Shown piece by piece: positions 26,214-32,277 of a DNA stretch of 64,000 bases; the first letter of the stretch is position 1; each line of letters begins with the position of its first letter. The translations under genes and the position numbers were made by a program. Under the pieces are notes generated by a model, which was not told the DNA's origin, searched no databases, and worked only from the letters and a program-made list of their open reading frames with translations. Where the stretch lies: NCBI GenBank assembly GCA_947566125.1, contig CANOIR010000004.1, forward strand, positions 1 through 64,000, read 5' to 3'. This DNA comes from an uncultured Ruminococcus sp. (GTDB lineage: Bacteria > Bacillota > Clostridia > Oscillospirales > Ruminococcaceae).

Positions 26214-26843
26214 ATGAAAAAAAGTTTATATTTATTTATTGAGTTTATCATGATTTTAACTTTAATTGCAGTTATGCCTTGGAATTTATTTAATGTATCA
26301 GCCATTAGTTGCTGCAAGGATTATTTTAATAAAAATTATACTCTGTCTGGTAATATGGCTGAAGATGTTGTTGCTATTGCAAAAGCTCAGGAGGGAAGAA
26401 TTGGCGTACAACTTGGCTATACTGAAAATTGGAGTGATGAGTTTGTTGCAGACTGTATTGAAAACGCAGGAGCGGATTCATCAATAGTTGCTCATGGCGA
26501 AACTGTATCTGATTTTGAATCAAAAATGCGTGAACGAAACGCAAAAGTAGTTTCTTTTCCTCAACCCGGAGATTTAGTTTTTTTCACTTTTAATCATGTT
26601 GAGATCGTGTCAAAGGTTATTGACGGTGTACCTTATAGTATAGGCGTAAGTAATGGAAATACTGGTTATTATGGTACAAATTATTGCCGAGCAGAACATA
26701 AGGTAAGCAATACGGGCAGTGTTAGGCTTTACTTAAGACCTAATTATAAGAATGAACCTATTTTTATTCCTACTATAATAACATTACTATATCAATTTTT
26801 TTGCCATTTTATTCGTTGTTATTTTTATTTATGGTTGGTTTAA
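26214..26843 (+). CDS. Secreted CHAP/NlpC-P60-like protein lacking the catalytic Cys
   Basis: 209 residues from ATG 26214 (GGAG nine bases before). Signal segment residues 5-30. The domain ENWSDEFVADCIENAG...PQPGDLVFFTFNHVEIVSKV follows the CHAP layout (WCxxFVxxC...PGDxxxF...HVxIV), but the position of the nucleophilic Cys is Ser74; His128 is kept. It may be an inactive, binding-only cell-wall module. The hydrophobic C-terminus (about residues 180-209) follows a TTTTTTT run and could be an altered frame. Divergent from the XRE gene. Confidence 0.7.
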   Translation: MKKSLYLFIEFIMILTLIAVMPWNLFNVSAISCCKDYFNKNYTLSGNMAEDVVAIAKAQEGRIGVQLGYTENWSDEFVADCIENAGADSSIVAHGETVSDFESKMRERNAKVVSFPQPGDLVFFTFNHVEIVSKVIDGVPYSIGVSNGNTGYYGTNYCRAEHKVSNTGSVRLYLRPNYKNEPIFIPTIITLLYQFFCHFIRCYFYLWLV

Positions 26844-26873
26844 TATTTCTGATGAAGATAATTTCCTAACAAA

Positions 26874-26910
26874 AAGCCGTCTTTTTTATGTTAGACGGCT
26901 TCTTGTTATT
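26874..26910 (+). terminator. Terminator after the CHAP-like gene
   Basis: AAGCCGTCT/AGACGGCTT, nine perfect pairs, ten-base loop, followed by CTTGTTATT. The T tract is weak. It is immediately followed by the MITE-like element. Confidence 0.7.
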
Positions 26911-27077
26911 AAGAACTTGTTCTCATAAGGATATTGCACGCATCTTTTCAGCAAATTTTAGCGATTGCCACGTCAAAAATCCTTGCCATACGTCAGTATG
27001 CCTGCGGCTTTTTTCCTTGCACTTGATAAAATTATGCTCGAAAATCTACGCACAAATCCTATGAGAACAAGTTCTAA
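26910..27077. mobile_element. MITE-like element, copy 1
   Basis: A 162 bp element (26913-27074) bounded by terminal inverted repeats GAACTTGTTCTCATA(A)GGAT and its complement, flanked on both sides by TAA, which looks like a 3 bp target duplication. It differs from the copy at 42529-42690 by three substitutions. The arms continue to pair imperfectly inward (TTGCACGCATCTTTTC against the complement of GAAAATCTACGCACAA), so the RNA would be one long foldback. No open frame of note; a non-autonomous element is inferred. Confidence 0.8.
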
Positions 27078-27250
27078 CTTTTGTTTTCGATTTTTTTGCA
27101 GCATATTTCATTTTGAACGTTTATCGTTTCAAGAGTATATCCAAGCTGTGTGCAGACCGTTGCCAGCAATGTCAGTTCATCTTTTGTAAGCTTACAGGCA
27201 AGCATATTTGCCAGTGCTGTAATTGATGCTGTTAATTCGCATGGCGACAT
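27074..27250 (-). CDS. Small conserved protein, DUF6774-like
   Basis: 58 residues from the ATG at 27250, behind AAAAGGAGG. The core CELTASITALANMLACKLTKDELTLLATVCTQLGYTLETI fits a small clostridial family (I recall DUF6774) with a helical hairpin; function unknown. Its stop codon lies in the TAA/TAG junction of the MITE-like element, so the element inserted exactly at its 3' end. Downstream of recR on the same strand, but a terminator at 27338 separates them. Confidence 0.65.
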   Translation of the reverse strand: MSPCELTASITALANMLACKLTKDELTLLATVCTQLGYTLETINVQNEICCKKIENKS

Positions 27251-27337
27251 AAATATCAATCCTCCTTTTATATCATTCTTATATCAATGTATTCAGAAGG
27301 AAAATGATTTGAGAATGGTTGATATAAAACTAAAACA

Positions 27338-27378
27338 AGCATTCATTCAATGCACAGAATGCATATTGAATGAATGCT
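27338..27378 (-). terminator. Terminator after recR
   Basis: Long stem on the minus strand AGCATTCATTCAATATGCA/TGCATTGAATGAATGCT with a two-base bulge, followed by TGTTTT. Confidence 0.8.
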
Positions 27379-27388
27379 CGTTGATTTT

Positions 27389-27991
27389 TTACATTTTATT
27401 TCGATTTTCCAGTGCCTTGTATAGAGTAACCTCATCGGCATATTCCAGTATTCCACCAACAGGCAGACCGAATGCGAGCCTTGTTACTGTAACATTCATA
27501 GGCTTTAAAAGCGAAGCAATATACATTGCAGTTGCATCGCCTTCAACTGTGGGATTGGTCGCCATGATTATTTCACTAATGTCCTGATTTTGAATTCGTG
27601 ATAAAAGCTCCCGAATTTTAAGTTGATTTGGCATAACGCCATCCAGTGGAGATATAAGTCCATGCAGCACATGATACACACCGTTATATTCATTTGTTCG
27701 TTCAAATGCGGCTACGTCTTTCGGACTTTCTACAACACATATTGTATTATGCTCTCTTCTGTCATCTTCGCAAATAGGACAAAACTCTTTGTCAGTAAGG
27801 TTTTGACAGCATTTGCAATAATGTATTTCACGTTTAGCTGTAAGAAGTGCCTCTGCAAAAGCTGAAACATCTTCATCGTTTTGTGAAATTATATAATATG
27901 CAAGTCTTTCGGCTGTCTTTTTGCCTATACCGGGCAAACGTGCAAAATGTTCTGTAAGCACTACCAAAGGCAGTGCCGTATGGTCAGCCAT
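27389..27991 (-). CDS. recR: Recombination mediator RecR
   Basis: Works with RecO/RecF to load RecA at gaps. 200 residues. Helix-hairpin-helix LPGIGKKTAERLAYYI, C4 zinc finger CKCCQNLTDKEFCPIC, and Toprim domain VVESPKDVAAFERTNEYNGVYHVLHG. Third gene of dnaX-ybaB-recR, the standard Firmicute order. Confidence 0.97.
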   Translation of the reverse strand: MADHTALPLVVLTEHFARLPGIGKKTAERLAYYIISQNDEDVSAFAEALLTAKREIHYCKCCQNLTDKEFCPICEDDRREHNTICVVESPKDVAAFERTNEYNGVYHVLHGLISPLDGVMPNQLKIRELLSRIQNQDISEIIMATNPTVEGDATAMYIASLLKPMNVTVTRLAFGLPVGGILEYADEVTLYKALENRNKM

Positions 27992-27997
27992 TATTGA

Positions 27998-28345
27998 TTA
28001 AAACATTCCCGGCAGGGATACTCCACCGGTGATCTTGCTCATTTCAGTTTCTGTTGTGTTTTCAACATTGCTTACAGCTTCGTTGAATGCACTGATAATG
28101 AGGTCCTGAAGCATTTCAATATCTTCTGGATCCACAACTTCCGGTTTAATTGTAAGGGATTTTACAGTCTTGTTGCCTGTAACTACGATTTCTACAGCAC
28201 CGCCGCCTGCTGTTGCAGTAAAGTCACGTGCACCTATTTCTTCCTGTAAATCAGTGATCTGTTCTTGCATTTTTTGTGCCTGACGGATCATAGCGTTCAT
28301 ATTCTGAGCTCCGCCCTGGTTCTGTTTAGGTAATCTTGCTTTCAT
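27998..28345 (-). CDS. ybaB: YbaB/EbfC nucleoid-associated protein
   Basis: 115 residues; small DNA-binding protein that coats the nucleoid. Typical features: IRQAQKMQEQITDLQEEI coiled N-terminus, GGGAVEIVVTGN centre and DLIISAFNEAVSNVENTTETEMSKITGG end. AAGGAGA ribosome site. Between dnaX and recR; only six bases before recR. Confidence 0.95.
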   Translation of the reverse strand: MKARLPKQNQGGAQNMNAMIRQAQKMQEQITDLQEEIGARDFTATAGGGAVEIVVTGNKTVKSLTIKPEVVDPEDIEMLQDLIISAFNEAVSNVENTTETEMSKITGGVSLPGMF

Positions 28346-28379
28346 AGTGAAAATCTCCTTAAAGATAATTTTTTAGTTT

Positions 28380-29927
28380 TTATTCAACAGCAGTTTCAAT
28401 ATTGCTGTCTATTGCTTTTTGGATCAAGTTTTGTGCTAAACTTTCTGTTTGACTTTCTTCGCTGCATTTTCCGAGGATTTTATATTCACGTCCAAGAATA
28501 CGTTTTACTGTATCGCCCAAAGAACGTGCATTCTCACGATTTTTAAGCAGCGTGAGGAAAAATCTGTTTTTTGTAACGATAAGCATATATCCGCCGCTTA
28601 CAAATGCACTTGATTCAGCCAGACTTCCGGAAACTGCTGGATTTACATTGCGATATTCTTCCAAAATATCCATCCAGTTTTCAAGAGGCTTAAAATCTTC
28701 AGCTTTGAGCTTTTTCTTAGATCCGTTGCTGTCTGCAATTTCGGCTGTATTATGATTATCTGTACTTGTAATATTATTATTTTGCTCTGTCTGAGTTTTC
28801 TCCTGAGCTTGTCTTATTGTTGTTTGAACTTGTACCGTCTGAACAGGTTTTGGCATTGCTATAGCTATCAGAGCCATTTCAAGTTCTATTCGCTTATTTG
28901 GACATCTCTGCATACGTTCACGGCAATCCTGCAAAGTGGCAATGTGTGAAAGAATCGTTTCCATGGATAACTTCTGAGAAAGATTTTTGAGTCGTTCTAT
29001 CTCATCAGGCATACATGAAAGCATATCCATTTGTTTATCGCCAAGCTTAAGCAGCATAACGTTTCTCATCTGATTTGTAAGCTCTTCGCAAAGTCTGCTC
29101 ATATCTTTTGAATGGTTATAGAGTTCGCCAACTTTTCTAAGTGCATCGGCAGCCAAACCTGAAACTACAGATTCAAGTATATCAAAAAGAGCATCTCTGC
29201 CCGCCACACCGACAGATTCTGAAACTACTTGAACAGTAATATCCTCTGAAACTGCTGCACATTGGTCAAGCAGTGAGATAGCATCTCTCATACCGCCGTC
29301 AGATATTTTTGCAATAAGCAGAGCAGCATCACTGTGAAGTGAGATATGTTCTTCCGAAGCGATAAAGTTTAGTCTTTCAGCAATATCTTCTGTACGGATT
29401 CGTCTGAAATCATATCGCTGGCATCTTGAAATAATAGTAGCAGGTACTTTATGGATCTCCGTTGTGGCAAGAATAAATTTTACATATGCCGGCGGTTCTT
29501 CCATTACTTTAAGAAGAGCACCCCATGCACTTGGTGAGAGCATATGTACTTCATCTATGATATACACCTTGCAGCTGCATCGCTCGGGCATATAAACAGT
29601 ACCTTCACGCAGATCACGTATATCCTCTACGCTGTTATTTGAAGCAGCGTCAATTTCTATAATATCGGAAAGAGTTCCCTTGTCGGCATCTCTGCATATA
29701 TCACAGGTAAGACATGGTACACCGTCTTTTGCATTAGGGCAGTTTACTGCCTTTGCGAGTATACGGGCACAAGTAGTTTTTCCAGTACCTCTTGAACCAG
29801 TGAAGAGGTAAGCATGGGCAGTTTTGCCACTGCGAACCTGATTACGAAGTGTAGAGGTGATATGTGGTTGAGAAATTACATCGTCAAAGGACATAGGACG
29901 CCATTTTCGGTATAATGCTTTATACAT
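28380..29927 (-). CDS. dnaX: DNA polymerase III gamma/tau subunit
   Basis: Clamp-loader ATPase organising the replisome. 515 residues from the ATG at 29927, behind AAAGGAGG; longer in-frame readings enter the SRP RNA. MYKALYRKWRPMSFDDVI start, Walker A GSRGTGKTTCARILA, zinc module CPNAKDGVPCLTCDIC, DEVHMLS Walker B and SRC motif TIISRCQRYDF. A Gln/Thr-rich linker precedes a tau-like C-terminal domain. No clear slippery frameshift site was seen. The SRP RNA gene lies just upstream. Confidence 0.96.
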   Translation of the reverse strand: MYKALYRKWRPMSFDDVISQPHITSTLRNQVRSGKTAHAYLFTGSRGTGKTTCARILAKAVNCPNAKDGVPCLTCDICRDADKGTLSDIIEIDAASNNSVEDIRDLREGTVYMPERCSCKVYIIDEVHMLSPSAWGALLKVMEEPPAYVKFILATTEIHKVPATIISRCQRYDFRRIRTEDIAERLNFIASEEHISLHSDAALLIAKISDGGMRDAISLLDQCAAVSEDITVQVVSESVGVAGRDALFDILESVVSGLAADALRKVGELYNHSKDMSRLCEELTNQMRNVMLLKLGDKQMDMLSCMPDEIERLKNLSQKLSMETILSHIATLQDCRERMQRCPNKRIELEMALIAIAMPKPVQTVQVQTTIRQAQEKTQTEQNNNITSTDNHNTAEIADSNGSKKKLKAEDFKPLENWMDILEEYRNVNPAVSGSLAESSAFVSGGYMLIVTKNRFFLTLLKNRENARSLGDTVKRILGREYKILGKCSEESQTESLAQNLIQKAIDSNIETAVE

Positions 29928-29955
29928 AAAAACTGCCTCCTTTTTTCGCATAAAA

Positions 29956-30083
29956 AATCCGGAACATAGGTGTGCAGGTTTACTGCGGCACACAAAACGA
30001 TCCGCTTAATGCTGCTCGGTCTCCCGCCTGACATGGTTCACGGTGCTTTATTGCACAGGACCCGCACACCTATATTCCGGAGA
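29956..30083 (-). ncRNA. ffs: Small signal recognition particle RNA
   Basis: On the minus strand the ends pair (TCCGGAATATAGGTGTGC with GCACACCTATGTTCCGGA) around a long hairpin. The apical part shows the helix 8 signature CCATGTCAGG-CGG-GAGA-CCG-AGCAGC, with GTGAACC beside it. The tetraloop is GAGA, a GNRA variant of the usual GGAA. ffs directly upstream of dnaX is the standard Firmicute location. A TTTTTT run after the closing stem suggests that the stem also ends transcription. Exact ends are approximate. Confidence 0.92.
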
Positions 30084-30132
30084 TTCACCAGAAAAAATCC
30101 GACTGATACAGAAATCCGAATCAGATGTTATT

Positions 30133-30161
30133 ATTATACCACACTCTGAAATAAATTTCAA
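30133..30161 (-). promoter_or_regulatory. Promoter of the SRP RNA (and dnaX)
   Basis: Minus strand TTGAAA, 17-base spacer, TATAAT. Transcription would begin about 40 bases before the closing stem, so a 5' extension is made and perhaps trimmed. Confidence 0.85.
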
Positions 30162-30239
30162 GTACTTTTTCACAAAAAAATACTTTTTTAAAAAAATATA
30201 TGTTGTAAAGCTGATACAAGTCAAATATAAATTAAAATA

Positions 30240-31616
30240 TCAGGTGCAAAGTCTTTCAACAATAGTTGCATCAAGAATCAAATCTCTCAGTTTTACGCCG
30301 TCAAACTTAAAATCAAGTGTTTCATCAATAGTAAGACCTTCAGCTATTGTATCTTCATCATAAATCCATATATAAAAGCTGTTGTTATGACCTTCGATTC
30401 CATAATATTCACCGTTGTATTCAAATCCAACGTTCCAGCCTCTTTCAAGATAAAACTTAAATTCACCAAGTGTTTCAAATTTATAGTCATCAGGATTGTA
30501 ACTAGGATCATCCGGCATATCTTTAAACTTCATCTTTTTTTCAACTCCTTCGGTTTTATAATAGTTTTTAAATTCAGGAATGTTTCCATCCCAATAGTTA
30601 ATGGGTGATTGTGGGTTAGGGTGCCCGTTGCTCCAATCAATATGATGGTCATGAGGATTAGAGTGATATTTTGGTATGTCGTGGTCTGTTAGATGTCGTT
30701 CCCATTCAGCCCGTCCATCTTTTCCATATTTCATTATTATTGTATATCCGCCTTTTTTTGTTTTTTTAATCCATTCTTTTGTGGTGTTTGGCTTGCCCAA
30801 AAATTTTTCATCATTTGGCTTTTTTGGTTTCCAATCTCCACCAAATGCACTGCCTCCACCTTTACATATATATCCTATTTTTGTAATTATATCACAAATA
30901 GACGTTTCTGTCAACATACTATGAATATGTTTTATATATTTCGCCGGCTTGATATCGTCATTCATATGACGCCATGAACTCATTTCATAGTCAATATAAA
31001 TCAAATTTCCTTCCATTTCGGGAAATGGCTCACTGTAACAAATTACATATTCCGGTTCGATTCGCTTTAAAAGTTCTCTGTAACCATTTAAAAAAAGTTC
31101 CTTTTGGTCTGCATGGTTGCCGTGTTCATGAAACATATATGTTGAAACTGCTACGATAGAACCTTTCTCGATTCCGGAGAAGCAGAAATCAAAGCTCCCT
31201 TTTGTTCCCCAATTAACAGTTGGTACAACACGCAAACTTTGTTGTGCCATATATGCACCGCACCATTGATTACAGAATGTATTGTAAAGCTGTAAAGCGT
31301 ATGGCATTTCTGTGTACATACTGAAATCTGGTGTCAGTACACCACGGTATGAACGTAACGATTCGATAAATGGTTCAGGGTCCTTCCAAATTTTTTCAAA
31401 ATTGTAATCATACAGAAAGAAATGAACCATTCGGTCACCGTGCAAACCTTGATCTTGTTTTACTCTATTAAATCCAAGTAATCTGAGATTATTAAGTTCA
31501 TCTTGTGAAAAATTGGGCTTTGGAATAATTGGTATACCGAAGTTATCCAATTTATCATTGAATTGGTTTCTTAAAAATAGCGGATTAGTTCTATATTTAA
31601 AATTTTCTAATGTCAT
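30240..31616 (-). CDS. DUF4417 protein with extra C-terminal domains
   Basis: 458 residues. Residues about 25-235 match the DUF4417 pattern (GVLTPDFSMYTEMPYALQLYN, GTKGSFDFCFSGIEKGSIVAVSTYM, ELLKRIEPEYVICYS), a family of unknown function found in phage-like and accessory settings. A Gly-rich hinge (GGGSAFGGDWKPKKP) leads to a His/Asn-rich segment (GRAEWERHLTDHDIPKYHSNPHDHHIDWSN) that resembles domains at the C-termini of polymorphic-toxin-like proteins, then a small alpha/beta module ending IDETLDFKFDGVKLRDLI. It stands alone between SRP RNA and a tRNA-Pro gene; AGGAGG sits close to the ATG. An accessory gene is inferred. Confidence 0.65.
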   Translation of the reverse strand: MTLENFKYRTNPLFLRNQFNDKLDNFGIPIIPKPNFSQDELNNLRLLGFNRVKQDQGLHGDRMVHFFLYDYNFEKIWKDPEPFIESLRSYRGVLTPDFSMYTEMPYALQLYNTFCNQWCGAYMAQQSLRVVPTVNWGTKGSFDFCFSGIEKGSIVAVSTYMFHEHGNHADQKELFLNGYRELLKRIEPEYVICYSEPFPEMEGNLIYIDYEMSSWRHMNDDIKPAKYIKHIHSMLTETSICDIITKIGYICKGGGSAFGGDWKPKKPNDEKFLGKPNTTKEWIKKTKKGGYTIIMKYGKDGRAEWERHLTDHDIPKYHSNPHDHHIDWSNGHPNPQSPINYWDGNIPEFKNYYKTEGVEKKMKFKDMPDDPSYNPDDYKFETLGEFKFYLERGWNVGFEYNGEYYGIEGHNNSFYIWIYDEDTIAEGLTIDETLDFKFDGVKLRDLILDATIVERLCT

Positions 31617-31678
31617 ATATCCTCCTAAAAAATGTAAATGAAAAAGATTGTTTCAATAATACTTCCGTGGAGGGTATA

Positions 31679-31700
31679 ACTTGAACGTTTTTATTCAAGT
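31679..31700. promoter_or_regulatory. Inverted repeat upstream of the DUF4417 gene
   Basis: ACTTGAA-N8-TTCAAGT, perfect over seven pairs, about 60 bases before the start codon. On the minus strand it is followed by a further imperfect repeat ATACCCTCC..GGAAGTAT. It could be an operator; no regulator gene is adjacent. Confidence 0.4.
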
Positions 31701-31714
31701 TTCATAAAAAATTA

Positions 31715-31749
31715 ACAAAAAATACTCCATCTAACAATATAGATGGAGT
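31715..31749 (-). terminator. Terminator after tRNA-Pro (CGG)
   Basis: Minus strand ACTCCATCTA/TAGATGGAGT, ten pairs, six-base loop, then ATTTTTTG. Confidence 0.85.
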
Positions 31750-31760
31750 TGTGTAATATA

Positions 31761-31837
31761 TGGTCGAGGTGACAAGATTCGAACTTGCGGCCCCTACGTC
31801 CCGAACGTAGTGCTCTACCAAACTGAGCCACACCTCG
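31761..31837 (-). tRNA. tRNA-Pro (CGG)
   Basis: 77-nt cloverleaf on the minus strand, acceptor CGAGGTG/CACCTCG, discriminator A, encoded CCA, anticodon CGG in loop TTCGGGA. Own promoter and terminator. Confidence 0.95.
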
Positions 31838-31890
31838 TATTTTGATATTAAAAATGCTGTAAATCTACAACTTATTTAATCGACTTAAAT

Positions 31891-31919
31891 AGTATATCAT
31901 ATTAAAAAGAATTTGTCAA
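31891..31919 (-). promoter_or_regulatory. Sigma-A promoter of tRNA-Pro (CGG)
   Basis: Minus strand TTGACA, 17-base spacer, TATACT. Confidence 0.85.
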
Positions 31920-31957
31920 TTGCTTTTTGGAAATTTTAATAAAAAAATCAAAAAGGC

Positions 31958-31996
31958 AAAACAAAAATCCTGAAAATATAAGCTTTCAGGATTTTG
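31958..31996 (-). terminator. Terminator after tRNA-Asn
   Basis: Minus strand AAATCCTGAAA/TTTTCAGGATTT stem followed by TTGTTTTG. Confidence 0.8.
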
Positions 31997-32011
31997 CTTT
32001 AATATTATGAT

Positions 32012-32087
32012 TGGCTCCCCCAGTTGGACTCGAACCAACGACAACTCGGTTAACAGCCGAGTGCTCTACCGACTGAGCTATGGAGGA
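32012..32087 (-). tRNA. tRNA-Asn (GTT)
   Basis: 76-nt cloverleaf on the minus strand, acceptor TCCTCCA/TGGGGGA (one G-T pair), discriminator G, encoded CCA, anticodon GTT in loop CTGTTAACC. Confidence 0.95.
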
Positions 32088-32111
32088 ATATAGCTTCTTA
32101 TCACAATATAT

Positions 32112-32140
32112 ATTATAGCATATCAAAAAAGCTTTGTCAA
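32112..32140 (-). promoter_or_regulatory. Consensus sigma-A promoter of tRNA-Asn
   Basis: Minus strand perfect TTGACA, 17-base spacer, TATAAT. Confidence 0.9.
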
Positions 32141-32277
32141 GCCTTTTTTTCAATTTTTTCAAAAAAATTTTTTGAGCGAGCAACTCTTGATTTTTATCAA
32201 TTTAGAATCTGTATTCATAAGGAAGATGTACGGCTTATACTATGAATACAGATCCTTATATTAGCATGACATGAAAA

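Noticed and set aside
31761-32087. att-type repeat of tRNA-Pro/tRNA-Asn ends near the DUF4417 gene
   Set aside because: I looked for a second copy of the tRNA 3' ends around 30.1-32.3 kb and saw none, and there is no integrase.
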